Below, in pieces: positions 25,301-29,176 of a stretch of DNA of 64,000 bases (positions are counted from its first letter, which is position 1; the number at the start of each line of letters is the position of its first letter). The notes under the pieces were generated by a model. That model saw only the letters and a list, made by a program, of their open reading frames with translations, ran no database searches and was not told the origin of the DNA. A program made the position numbers and the translations under genes. The stretch is taken from assembly GCF_015706575.1 (NCBI RefSeq), contig NW_024037058.1, forward strand, positions 14,529,547 through 14,593,546, given 5' to 3'. The DNA is from Patiria miniata. Its lineage: Eukaryota; Echinodermata; Asteroidea; Valvatida; Asterinidae.

Positions 25301-25792
25301 GAAAGCTTTTGAATTGGGCTTTCATATCCTAGATGTTGAAAGTGCTACATGCAGAACTTCACTAAAACAATAGTCCCGACATTCGGGTTTCGCTTTTTTT
25401 ACTCACCCTGTAGAAGGTACCTTTTATTGGACTTAAGTTACAGAGCTAATATATCAGGAGCTTCTGACAACGCCATTTGATAAAGACGCTGTGATGGTGT
25501 TGCAAGCTCCTGATACGAGCTCTGTAACTTAAGTCCCCAAAAGGTACCTTCTATTTTTACTTGGATCAATAACTATCCTTTATTTTTGCAACATTGACCT
25601 TCCATAGTTTGATATCCCATGGTTTGCAAAAGCTTGGCCATGATCATAATATTTGGAGATCTGATAGAAGTTGGGTGACCTTAACGCCAGGATAGGGTAC
25701 TTAAAAGTGTCATTTTCCCCCTTTTTTTCCCCTCAGGTATGGAGGCGATGAACGAATACCTGAAGACCAAGACAGTCACAGTAGAGTATTGA
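1694..25792 (+). CDS. ALDH1L1: 10-formyltetrahydrofolate dehydrogenase (ALDH1L family), 22 coding exons
   Basis: The product oxidises 10-formyl-THF to THF and CO2 with NADP+. An N-terminal formyl hydrolase passes the formyl group through a phosphopantetheine-bearing carrier domain to a C-terminal aldehyde dehydrogenase. Coding exons: 1694-1820, 2556-2641, 3795-3943, 4909-5074, 6711-6815, 7814-7903, 9197-9331, 10454-10582, 12186-12274, 12732-12876, 13842-14024, 14952-15016, 15874-16024, 16180-16250, 17598-17791, 18547-18640, 20331-20430, 21260-21358, 23241-23406, 24523-24628, 24968-25167, 25737-25792. All have GT-AG borders and compatible phases, and together give 2706 nt (901 aa plus stop; the human enzyme has 902). 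Seen directly: His106, Asp142, Ser354 (prosthetic group site), Glu672 and Cys706. The start is the ATG of MKIAVIGQS, as in vertebrates. The frame is open back to the acceptor at 1678, so an upstream exon could add a mitochondrial leader as in ALDH1L2. Invertebrates usually have one gene, so the L1/L2 choice is open. Confidence 0.97.
2081..2480 (+). repeat. MITE family A, copy 1 (intron 1)
   Basis: The element runs from an ACTCCCTAGG-type end to a GGTTAGGGTAAATT end and is rich in AATCCTCCA/TGGAGGATT words. It is the inverted counterpart of 6113-6529 and is related to 7099-7438. Ends of the family read TTAACCCTAACY and CTAGGGAGTTAGGGTTA. It is non-coding and probably non-autonomous. Confidence 0.75.
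2556..2641 (+). CDS. ALDH1L1: ALDH1L coding exon 2 (aa 43-71)
   Basis: The exon reads [20 protein letters not shown], closely matching vertebrate ALDH1L. A polypyrimidine tract and CAG lie directly upstream. The exon ends in phase 0 before GTTTGT. No single long open frame marks it, so it would be missed by length alone. Confidence 0.93.
3060..3104. repeat. GTTT microsatellite
   Basis: Two blocks of GTTTGTTT separated by a GGGGT interruption, in intron 2 of ALDH1L. Confidence 0.9.
3447..3653. repeat. MITE family B (GGTCGTATCTC), copy 1
   Basis: The ends are inverted: CAGTGTAACAAGGTCGTATC on the left against the complement of GTTACGACCGTGTTGCACTG on the right. The interior repeats the same GTCGTATCTC word in both orientations. 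A second, more diverged copy lies at 5209-5446, in intron 4. Confidence 0.7.
3795..3943 (+). CDS. ALDH1L1: ALDH1L coding exon 3 (aa 72-120), hydrolase catalytic His
   Basis: The exon encodes [11 protein letters not shown] and then [16 protein letters not shown], the hallmark of formyltransferase-fold folate enzymes. His106 (in YHPS) corresponds to the catalytic histidine known from the mammalian enzyme. The donor is GTAGGA and the exon ends two bases into the Trp121 codon. Confidence 0.96.
4321..4606 (+). pseudogene. Fossil of a BED-like zinc-finger gene (possibly hAT-type)
   Basis: The stretch opens with ATG and [12 protein letters not shown]. It then reads [17 protein letters not shown], a Lys/Arg-Trp-Glu-Trp start I associate with uncharacterised BED-like zinc-finger proteins of marine invertebrates. 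A Cys pair (CNVC) follows. The expected distal part, [20 protein letters not shown] with its His residues, continues in a different frame, and the reading frame near the start is also interrupted. It therefore looks like a dead fragment lying in intron 3 of ALDH1L. The family assignment is from memory of the motif only. Confidence 0.45.
4909..5074 (+). CDS. ALDH1L1: ALDH1L coding exon 4 (aa 121-176), hydrolase catalytic Asp
   Basis: The exon encodes [20 protein letters not shown] and then [19 protein letters not shown]. Asp142 in GLDTG matches the catalytic aspartate of the hydrolase domain. It is bordered by TAG at 4906-4908 and by GTAAGA. Confidence 0.96.
5209..5446. repeat. MITE family B, copy 2
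   Basis: It shares with 3447-3653 the ordered words GTCAAAAGGTC, AAATAACC.GGATGTACAC, CAAAGTCAATGGACGTC, GAGATACGAC and GTTGCACTGACGC. The left end is diverged. It lies just after coding exon 4. Confidence 0.7.
5549..5745. repeat. MITE with AATAGGGAGGTTTCGC ends
   Basis: The left end AATAGAGAGGTTTCGCATGC and the complement of the right end GCTTGCGAAACCTCCCTATT form terminal inverted repeats of about 30 bp, followed inward by AAACGGATACG in mirror orientation. It is about 197 bp and non-coding. Confidence 0.8.
6113..6529 (-). repeat. MITE family A, copy 2 (intron 4)
   Basis: Left end TTAACCCTAACC and right end CTAGGGAGTTAGGGTTA are inverted repeats. The body carries the same GGAGGATTGAGG, GGTCACCCCTCCA and CAGTCACTGCC blocks as 2081-2480 in the opposite orientation. 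Confidence 0.8.
6711..6815 (+). CDS. ALDH1L1: ALDH1L coding exon 5 (aa 177-211)
   Basis: The exon reads [20 protein letters not shown] and then [15 protein letters not shown], the C-terminal part of the N-terminal hydrolase domain. It follows a clean TTTTCTCTCAG acceptor, is 35 whole codons long and ends at a GTAGGA donor. Confidence 0.94.
6950..6974. repeat. Poly-T tract
   Basis: An uninterrupted run of about 25 T in intron 5 of ALDH1L, with no clear element attached. Confidence 0.9.
7099..7438. repeat. MITE family A, diverged copy 3 (intron 5)
   Basis: Its ends, TTAACTCTAACCACCCC and CGCTAGGGAGTTAGGGTC, match family A. The interior repeats ATGGATTTYGATGGACTTGG words rather than the GGAGGATT words of the other two copies, so it is a separate subfamily. 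Confidence 0.7.
7814..7903 (+). CDS. ALDH1L1: ALDH1L coding exon 6 (aa 212-241)
   Basis: The exon encodes [20 protein letters not shown] and [10 protein letters not shown], the formyltransferase C-terminal (OB-fold-like) region, where vertebrates have a HNWIRGNDKVPGAW-type motif. It is 30 whole codons. A SINE inserted in the following intron begins only about 60 nt downstream. Confidence 0.94.
7964..8270 (+). repeat. tRNA-derived SINE, copy 1
   Basis: The head carries an A-box-like TGGACTCGTGGTTAAAGGG and a B-box GGTTCAAGTCC. The body contains GTGCCCTTGGGCAAGGCACT, TTCTCTCCACCCAGGAGTAA and GTAAAGCGCTTTAA blocks, and the tail is (ATT)n. The same body occurs at 17098-17462 in reverse, and related ones occur at 18953-19372 and 46744-47003. 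It lies in intron 6 of ALDH1L. Confidence 0.85.
8580..8717. repeat. Long near-perfect palindrome
   Basis: Arms of about 60 bp, running from GTTATC to GTGTCCCACATGCCAC and back, flank a short spacer CGAGGCCGAAGGCCGAG. The transcript or single strand would fold into one long hairpin. It may be a foldback-type element. Confidence 0.85.
8721..8959. repeat. Inverted-repeat element with TTTATCTTCAAGCAAACTTGA ends
   Basis: The 21-bp left end is matched by TCAAGTTTGCTTGAAGATAA at the right end. It abuts the palindrome at 8580-8717, so the two may form one composite element of about 380 bp in intron 6 of ALDH1L. Confidence 0.8.
9197..9331 (+). CDS. ALDH1L1: ALDH1L coding exon 7 (aa 242-286)
   Basis: The exon encodes the variable loop [18 protein letters not shown] and then [17 protein letters not shown], matching the VVTKAGLILFGNDDKM-type stretch of vertebrate ALDH1L. 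It is 45 whole codons with a TTGCAG acceptor and GTGAGT donor. Confidence 0.92.
9894..10421. repeat. MITE with TTAA target duplication (piggyBac-like)
   Basis: TTAA at 9896-9899 is followed by AGGGAAAGTACAACATTTGC, and the mirror image GCAAATGTTGTATCTTCCCT is followed by TTAA at 10416-10419. The TTAA duplication and short inverted ends are features of piggyBac-type elements. There is no transposase inside, so it is non-autonomous. It lies in intron 7. Confidence 0.75.
10454..10582 (+). CDS. ALDH1L1: ALDH1L coding exon 8 (aa 287-329)
   Basis: The exon encodes [19 protein letters not shown] followed by an acidic linker ([14 protein letters not shown]) that leads into the carrier domain. It is 43 whole codons. 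The linker is variable among ALDH1L proteins, so similarity is lower here than on either side. Confidence 0.92.
10650..11296. repeat. Mariner-type MITE with CAGGGTGTCCC ends, nested element inside
   Basis: The left end TA-CAGAGTGTCCC followed by C and A runs is matched by GGGGGGACACCCTG-TA on the right, with TA on both sides. Inside, about 10752-10792 (TATAGTTCATTAGCTGTTTC) and 11171-11214 form another inverted pair, suggesting a nested insertion or a multi-layer inverted repeat. Confidence 0.65.
11404..11680. repeat. G/C-homopolymer-rich element with CATGGGCGTCGC end
   Basis: The left end CATGGGCGTCGCGAGGGGGG is roughly mirrored by CCCCCCTGG and then GAAGCCCATG near the right end. Long G and C tracts sit just inside both ends. 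A similar left end occurs at 47566-47620. It lies in intron 8 of ALDH1L. Confidence 0.55.
11799..11818. repeat. GT microsatellite
   Basis: A run of about nine GT dinucleotides in intron 8 of ALDH1L. A C-rich tract follows at about 11883-11935. Confidence 0.85.
12186..12274 (+). CDS. ALDH1L1: ALDH1L coding exon 9 (aa 330-358), carrier-domain serine
   Basis: The exon reads [19 protein letters not shown] and then [10 protein letters not shown]. Ser354 in GGGSMDV sits where the 4'-phosphopantetheine arm is attached in mammalian ALDH1L1. The donor is GTAAGG and the exon ends two bases into codon 359. Confidence 0.94.
12732..12876 (+). CDS. ALDH1L1: ALDH1L coding exon 10 (aa 359-407)
   Basis: The exon encodes [20 protein letters not shown] and then [18 protein letters not shown], the second half of the acyl-carrier-like domain. 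It ends in phase 0 at a GTAAGT donor. Confidence 0.94.
13842..14024 (+). CDS. ALDH1L1: ALDH1L coding exon 11 (aa 408-468), start of ALDH domain
   Basis: The exon encodes [20 protein letters not shown] and [15 protein letters not shown], the opening beta strands of the aldehyde dehydrogenase fold. It is 61 whole codons with a CTCACAG acceptor and GTACGT donor. Confidence 0.96.
14105..14609. repeat. Mariner-type MITE with CAGGTTGTCCCAC ends
   Basis: CAGGTTGTCCCACAAAAAAA at the left and TTTTTTTGTGGGACAACCTG at the right are inverted, with TA on each side (14103-14104 and 14610-14611). The TA duplication and the CAGG..GTCCCA ends fit the Tc1/mariner superfamily. Further inward, CTTGGGCCACTTT and AAAGTGGCCCAAG form a second inverted pair. 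Confidence 0.85.
14952..15016 (+). CDS. ALDH1L1: ALDH1L coding exon 12 (aa 469-489)
   Basis: A 65-nt exon encoding [20 protein letters not shown]. It was recognised by its match to the ENGRWGKISARDRG segment of vertebrate enzymes and by its ACAG acceptor and GTAAGT donor. It is too short to stand out as an open frame. Confidence 0.93.
15112..15870. repeat. 38-bp minisatellite touching the exon 13 acceptor
   Basis: About 19 units of a roughly 38-bp repeat, with consensus words ATAATTGTGGCTTTGG, TACTTTTATCAG and TAAAAGTACT, fill almost all of intron 12. Units are diverged at the 3' end, where they run straight into the TATTATTGTCCAG acceptor. Regular unit length without unique spacers makes it a minisatellite, not a CRISPR. 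Confidence 0.9.
15874..16024 (+). CDS. ALDH1L1: ALDH1L coding exon 13 (aa 490-540)
   Basis: The exon encodes [20 protein letters not shown] and then [20 protein letters not shown], part of the ALDH cofactor-binding domain. Its acceptor (TATTATTGTCCAG) lies directly at the end of the 38-bp minisatellite, with no unique intron sequence between them. The donor is GTAAAG. Confidence 0.95.
16180..16250 (+). CDS. ALDH1L1: ALDH1L coding exon 14 (aa 541-563)
   Basis: A 71-nt exon encoding [20 protein letters not shown] and EPVG. The T-rich acceptor and GTAAGT donor are clear. The exon ends two bases into the codon that opens the VCGIV strand of the next exon. Confidence 0.94.
16445..16503 (+). pseudogene. 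tRNA-like relic lacking the anticodon arm
   Basis: The sequence has a GGATAGCTCAGTTGG A-box region and a GGTTCAAACCCCGC B-box region, but it is about 60 nt long and the middle (anticodon stem) is missing. It is better explained as a deleted SINE head or tRNA pseudogene than as a working tRNA gene. Confidence 0.6.
16504..17097. other. Intron 14 sequence, nothing recognised
   Basis: Apart from a CTTTTT-rich patch near 16618-16640, I see no gene, inverted ends or tandem structure in this part of the intron. Confidence 0.4.
17098..17462 (-). repeat. tRNA-derived SINE, copy 2 (minus strand)
   Basis: Read on the minus strand it has GGTTCGAGTCCAGCCTGG, then GCCCTTGGGCAAGGCATC, then TTCTCTCCACCCAGGAGTAA and an AAAGCGCTTTGATC block, ending in an ATTATT tail at 17098. 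The body matches the SINE at 7964-8270. It lies in intron 14 of ALDH1L. Confidence 0.85.
17598..17791 (+). CDS. ALDH1L1: ALDH1L coding exon 15 (aa 564-628), PWNYP cofactor motif
   Basis: The exon encodes [20 protein letters not shown], then [19 protein letters not shown], then INILPGSG. These are the classical ALDH NAD(P)-binding segments, with the Lys of KPA expected to contact the cofactor. The donor is GTGAGA. Confidence 0.97.
17792..18546. other. Intron 15, no element recognised
   Basis: The intron contains a minus-strand open frame at 18085-18306 (73 aa) without family resemblance. No inverted ends or tandem repeat were seen. Confidence 0.4.
18547..18640 (+). CDS. ALDH1L1: ALDH1L coding exon 16 (aa 629-659)
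   Basis: The exon encodes [20 protein letters not shown] and [15 protein letters not shown] is the nucleotide-binding signature of ALDH enzymes. The exon begins two bases before a codon boundary and ends with a split codon 660. Confidence 0.95.
18953..19372 (-). repeat. tRNA-derived SINE-like element, copy 3 (minus strand)
   Basis: It begins with an (AAT)n tract, followed by CTTGTATAGCACACATATCC, CAAGGCGCTGG, GTGCCTTGCTCAAGAGCACA and a degenerate tRNA-like head (ACCATTGGACCACAGCACCC). It resembles the other SINE bodies in block order but is more diverged. Confidence 0.7.
20331..20430 (+). CDS. ALDH1L1: ALDH1L coding exon 17 (aa 660-693), general-base Glu
   Basis: The exon encodes [20 protein letters not shown] and then [13 protein letters not shown]. 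Glu672 in LELGGKSP is the ALDH general-base glutamate. It ends in phase 0 at GTGAGC. Confidence 0.96.
20685..21165. repeat. Region rich in GGGTCGGGT / ACCCGACCC words
   Basis: Between 20688 and 21165 the words CGGGTCGGGTTG, ACCGACCCGAAAC and TTGACCCGACCCGACTG recur in both orientations at both edges, with a less repetitive centre. It looks like a short element with low-complexity inverted termini, in intron 17 of ALDH1L. Confidence 0.5.
21260..21358 (+). CDS. ALDH1L1: ALDH1L coding exon 18 (aa 694-726), catalytic Cys
   Basis: The exon encodes [20 protein letters not shown] and [13 protein letters not shown]. Cys706 in GENC is the nucleophile of the aldehyde dehydrogenase reaction. It is 33 whole codons with a CCTCAG acceptor and GTAAGT donor. 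Confidence 0.97.
21548..21869. repeat. MITE with ATGGGCCTTATTCACGAG ends, copy 1
   Basis: The left end ATGGGCCTTATTCACGAGTC is mirrored by GACTCATGAATAAGGCCCAT at the right end, about 322 bp apart. The interior is AT-rich and non-coding. Confidence 0.85.
21904..22573. repeat. MITE with ATGGGCCTTATTC ends, copy 2, carrying a nested insert
   Basis: The left end ATGGGCCTTATTCAAGAG and the right end CTCGTGAATAAGGCCCAT define a second copy only 34 bp from the first. A piece beginning CCAGTGGCGTAGCCACGGG (about 22163-22329), with long C runs, interrupts it and probably inserted later. Confidence 0.8.
22163..22329. repeat. Nested GGCGTAGCC element fragment with a 39-nt poly-C
   Basis: The fragment starts with GTGGCGTAGCCACGGGG and contains several C/G runs. 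It ends in an uninterrupted run of 39 C at 22291-22329. A similar GGCGT.GCC / TACGCCAC pair bounds the element at 40042-40375. Confidence 0.65.
22871..23187. repeat. MITE with GTGCCCGGCAGAAGGGCATA ends
   Basis: The left end GTGCCCGGCAGAAGGGCATA is mirrored by TATGCCCTTCTGCTGGGCAC on the right. Extra CATATGCCCTT words lie just inside the right end. It stops 53 nt before ALDH1L exon 19, so it supplies most of the nearby intron sequence. Confidence 0.85.
23241..23406 (+). CDS. ALDH1L1: ALDH1L coding exon 19 (aa 727-781)
   Basis: The exon encodes [20 protein letters not shown], then [16 protein letters not shown], then [15 protein letters not shown] chose the acceptor TTATCAG at 23240 because the eight residues it adds align with VEEVRKMK of vertebrate ALDH1L. 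A MITE ends only 53 nt upstream of the exon. Confidence 0.94.
23407..24522. other. Intron 19, no element recognised
   Basis: I see only poly-T and poly-A patches (near 23625 and 23751) and no clear inverted ends or coding signal. Confidence 0.4.
24523..24628 (+). CDS. ALDH1L1: ALDH1L coding exon 20 (aa 782-816)
   Basis: The exon encodes [20 protein letters not shown] and [13 protein letters not shown]. The EESFGPV motif is a conserved ALDH cofactor-ribose contact. The donor GTCAGA is weaker than the other donors in this gene. Confidence 0.95.
24968..25167 (+). CDS. ALDH1L1: ALDH1L coding exon 21 (aa 817-883)
   Basis: The exon encodes [20 protein letters not shown], then [20 protein letters not shown], then [12 protein letters not shown]. 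These form the end of the catalytic domain and the substrate funnel. A shortened mariner-type MITE starts about 20 nt past its donor. Confidence 0.97.
25187..25410. repeat. Shortened mariner-type MITE (CACCCTG end)
   Basis: The right end TTTTTTTACTCACCCTG followed by TA is the terminus of the CAGGGTGAGTC family. The body matches the right part of 30095-30575 (GACAGAACTTTAAAAC, TTGTACTAAAAGAAAGCTT, TTTCATATCCTAGAT). The left end is missing and an internal part is lost. It begins about 20 nt after the exon 21 donor. Confidence 0.8.
25411..25553. repeat. Palindromic MITE with TAGAAGGTACCTTTT ends
   Basis: Arms of about 50 bp (TAGAAGGTACCTTTTATTGG, GACTTAAGTTACAGAGCT, ATCAGGAGCTT) are mirrored at the right side. 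The short loop carries GATAAAGACGCTGTGATGG. It directly abuts the MITE end at 25410. Confidence 0.85.
25737..25792 (+). CDS. ALDH1L1: ALDH1L coding exon 22 (aa 884-901 and stop)
   Basis: The exon encodes [17 protein letters not shown] followed by TGA, matching the ALNEYLRVKTVTFEY ending of the human protein. The acceptor is a strong TTTTTTTCCCCTCAG tract. Confidence 0.95.
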
Positions 25793-25802
25793 GGAGTGTT
25801 GG

Positions 25803-25856
25803 TGAATATTGATGAGTGGTGATGAATATTGATGAGTGGTGATGAATATTGATGAC
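25803..25856. repeat. 20-bp tandem repeat in the ALDH1L 3' UTR
   Basis: The unit GAATATTGATGAGTGGTGAT occurs almost three times, beginning about 10 nt past the ALDH1L stop codon. It therefore lies in the 3' untranslated region. Confidence 0.85.
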
Positions 25857-26026
25857 GTATCGACAAGAATTGATCAATATTGGAAATCAGACAGCTGTGA
25901 GAACGCCCAAAAAAAGACTAAGCGCCAACAAGACGTATTCTTAACCAAAAACGCTTTGCCAATTTTGTGGGTTGTTTTTTTAATGAAAATTCATTTTTTT
26001 TACATTTGGTTTAAAGAAATTTTATG

Positions 26027-26032
26027 AATAAA
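26027..26032 (+). promoter_or_regulatory. Candidate polyadenylation signal for ALDH1L
   Basis: AATAAA lies 235 nt after the stop codon. It is followed within about 30 nt by a T/GT-rich stretch (GTGTATTTTGTTGTTG), as expected of a working signal. Confidence 0.55.
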
Positions 26033-26373
26033 TGATATTAAGTGTATTTTGTTGTTGACTGCTTGTTGAGTGCGTTTTTAGCCTCGCACCTAGATTACTT
26101 CTTGCTTGCATGGCACTGGCAAAAATATACCCCAATATGCAAAGGATTATTTTTGAAATATGATTGTTTAAGAAATTGAAGTATAAAACATTGTATAGCA
26201 GCAGATTGGTGCATAACAAATATGGATTGTTATATGTTAATCATTTTCATGTTATGATATAAGCCAAAGTTATATAAGTATTTTTAGTTATTTTTTTGTC
26301 TACAGAGACATATCATTCCTCATTTAATTTTAGCTTCTTTTTTTTCTTCACAAAATTTTGGATTGTGAAATCC

Positions 26374-26379
26374 AATAAA
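26374..26379 (+). promoter_or_regulatory. Second candidate polyadenylation signal
   Basis: AATAAA sits in CCAATAAAATCC about 580 nt after the ALDH1L stop. It could give a longer transcript; the sequence alone does not decide which site is used. Confidence 0.4.
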
Positions 26380-26788
26380 ATCCTTTTAATTATACCTAAT
26401 TGACTGATATTTTCACCATTTTCCCATTCTTTACAAATCTTATTTTTTATTCCTTTTACTCATGCTGCTGTATTTTCTTTGCAGTCTTAGTTGTAGTATT
26501 CCCGTAAATATATGGATTTTCTGGGTCATTTTCAATTTTACTGTGGATAATTTAAATCATCAAAACTCCCTACTTTAAAATGTTTGATTTCCTGCTAGAT
26601 CTTCGAGAGTTTGAAGGAGTTTGCATTTATGAGACATTACATTTATACCATAGTGATTGTTTTAGTGTTATGTTCAGATCTGCAAAAACTTATCAACCGA
26701 ATGTCTTCTGTTCAGTTGGTGCCAACTTTTATTTTATGCCGAACCAAAAACCTCCAGTTGTAGAAAAAAATGGTAATACATTTTTTTT

Positions 26789-26890
26789 CAATGGGATTTA
26801 CACAGTTAATGATATCAGTGCATCAGATTGTCGTGGGCCTTTTCACTCTGATGTAAATGCAGTTAACTGTGTAAAATCCATCCCATTGGA
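26789..26890. repeat. Short inverted repeat (CAATGGGAT..TTACACAGTTAA)
   Basis: CAATGGGATTTACACAGTTAA on the left is mirrored by TTAACTGTGTAAAATCC and ATCCCATTGG on the right, with ACATCAGA-type mirror words inside. It explains the open frame at 26580-26918 as non-genic. Confidence 0.75.
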
Positions 26891-28030
26891 ATGGGTGAAA
26901 ACCCATAGCTTTGTATAATCTGTAAGATCTCTAGTTTGCATGAACGGATTTCCATGGCGTTTTTACTGAATGTACACAAGATATAGTTATATGCTCCGTC
27001 AAGACGAAATAGTCATGTTAAGTAGTTTCAGAAATTAAAGAATACATTCGTACACGACATTTCTGGGGGACCCCCTGCAGGGCCAGAGTTGAACCAGTGG
27101 ATTGTTTCTTCAATTTTCTCACAGTGGTGTTGGGAGGTGGGGAAAAAACGCGAGTTGTTAGAACAGAACTCTTGTTTCAACTTAGTAGCCTTGCAGCTTG
27201 CGTAGCTATTGAATGCTCTAAGTAGGTATAGGAAGACTTGCTTTTCAGATTTAAATCAGAGATGTGCCTAATTTTATTATATAAATAACAGTTGTGGATT
27301 GTATGATTGCAAAAAAACAAACAAATGCTGATCATGTGTTTCTATCATTAACTCATTCTAGACTAATGCAGTTGTGTTTGTTTGTTTTTGTTTTGAGGAA
27401 TAGTTTTACAAATATCACATTGAGATTCTATTAATTTTGGGACTACATGTAGTTTAAAGAGTCACATACGTCTGATTGATGTAAAATTTGTAAATGTTTT
27501 CATCAATCTAAAAAAATTGTTTTATTTCGCACAGTGTGGATTGAAGGCGAGAAAAAAAAACCTGTTTTATAATAAGCCAGCTGGAGTTTTTGTTTACTTT
27601 GCCCTTTTTCCCATTGCTGTGTTAATGAGGACTAATATCTCGATAATTCGCAAAGAAGGCCTGCTATTTTAGCATTGAAATCAGAAAATGTTAATATAAT
27701 AAGATAAAATAACGTTATAATCATTTTGTTTGACTTCCTATCCAACCTTGTGGGGGAGGGGATGTTTTATTTTCCAATTTGTTGCGATGGTAAATTAAAT
27801 TGCAAAATCATGCATGTCAGAAGGATGATTTTAAAAATAAGTCTTGTGTTTTGATGATTTTTATTTTCTTGTGTTTTGTTGTCAACATAGGCCTAATTAC
27901 GGAGGGGCTTGATTGGCCAGTTTCTCGAGATCATACGCAGTCTAGTTGCATAATTAGTTTTTAGCAAAATTTTCATGCAAGATGGCCAGAGCTTATTGTG
28001 CAGGCGCACTCAATTTGCGCAACCTTTTTT
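26891..28030. other. Intergenic spacer, nothing recognised
   Basis: AT-rich sequence between the ALDH1L 3' end and the next palindrome. I found no exon, RNA gene or clear repeat boundary in it. Confidence 0.4.
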
Positions 28031-28360
28031 AATGACTTTATTGCGAAACAAATAAATACGGCCTATAGGACGAAAATAAAACATTGACAAATAAATATAG
28101 GACGAAACAAATCAATATAGAATGAAACAAATAAATATAGGACGAAACAGATAGGACGAAGATTATAAAAGGAAGCTAGTTCGTCCTATTTTTATTTGTT
28201 TCATCTTACATTGATTTGTCTCATATATTTATTTGTTCTGTGTTTATTTGTTTAGTTGTTATATTAATTTATTTCGTCCTATATATGTATTTGTTTCGTC
28301 CTATATATATTTACGTGAAAATAAGTTTCGCCCTATCTTTGTTTCGCAATAAAGTCATAA
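28031..28360. repeat. Palindromic element built of GGACGAAACAAATAAATAT units
   Basis: The left end ATGACTTTATTGCGAAACAA is mirrored by TTGTTTCGCAATAAAGTCAT... on the right. Between them, direct GGACGAAACAAATAAATAT-type units run in one direction and then in the complement (TTTATTTGTTTCGTCC), so the whole folds on itself over about 330 bp. Confidence 0.85.
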
Positions 28361-28466
28361 CGGTGCAGCAGGTCCTCGGACCACAGTACTTGTACTTTTG
28401 CTGTTCCTTGCCTTTCTTTATAATGTTGTGAGAATGGCTAAATAAATAATAATAATAATAAAGGGC

Positions 28467-28992
28467 GCCTCCTATTTTTGGCTAACAAAGATAAACATCA
28501 ATAGGCCTATGGCTGCCCATAGTCCAACATCAATGGACAAAATGGGCGAATTCTAGAGAGCCAGTGCTTTTCCCGATGCACAGCTTCACATTCTCCATAT
28601 TTTTGTCAGGGGAATTTTTGGTTGCCTCCTATTTTTGGCTAACAAAGATAAACATCAATAGGCCTATGGCTGCCCAGATCAAATTTACATTTGTGAACAA
28701 CGATCGATAGTTTGTGATTGTGGCACAGCTTCACATTCTCCATATTTTTGTCAGGGGAATTTTTGGTTGCCTCCTATTTTTGGCTAACAAAGATAAACAT
28801 CAATAGGCCTATGGCTGCCCAGATCAAATTTACATTTGTGAACAACGATCGATAGTTTGTGATTGTGACACTACTCATCGGCAATCCACTCATATATTTG
28901 TGGACAAAATGGGCGAATTCTAGAGAGCCAGTGCTTTTCCCGATGCACAGCTTCACATTCTCCATATTTTTGTCAGGGGAATTTTTGGTTGC
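28467..28992 (+). repeat. Repeated modules just upstream of the Gal3ST signal-anchor exon
   Basis: The block CCTCCTATTTTTGGCTAACA begins at about 28467, 28624 and 28768. The block CACAGCTTCACATTCTCCAT begins at 28579, 28724 and 28946. A block GACAAAATGGGCGAATTC occurs at about 28535 and 28900. The last module ends about 60 nt before the proposed start codon, so the 5' flank or 5' UTR of the gene has been amplified locally. Confidence 0.85.
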
Positions 28993-29051
28993 CAAATCCG
29001 ATATCAATATTTCACCCAAATGAGGCTGGAGATTTGATATTGGACTGCAGG

Positions 29052-29176
29052 ATGCATCTCTCCAAACAGAAACGCGCGATGCTCAAACTGGTGATTTTCA
29101 TCACGGTTTTCGTTCTTGTTTGGGAGAGAACAAGTTTTGTGGATCGAATTCAAATCGTGCGATCAGCTGAGGCAGT
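29052..29176 (+). CDS. Proposed signal-anchor exon of the Gal3ST gene (aa 1-41)
   Basis: ATG at 29052 opens MHLSKQKRAMLKLVIFITVF, a basic tail followed by a hydrophobic span of about 14-16 residues and a charged stem, typical of a type II Golgi protein. The exon ends GCAGT before GTGAGT. The frame is also open upstream of the ATG to about 28989, but that part is polar and overlaps the repeated 5' modules. Confidence 0.6.

Noticed and set aside
26580-26918. 112-aa open frame after the ALDH1L 3' end
   Set aside because: Its 3' half is an inverted repeat (26789-26890), which explains the frame without coding selection.
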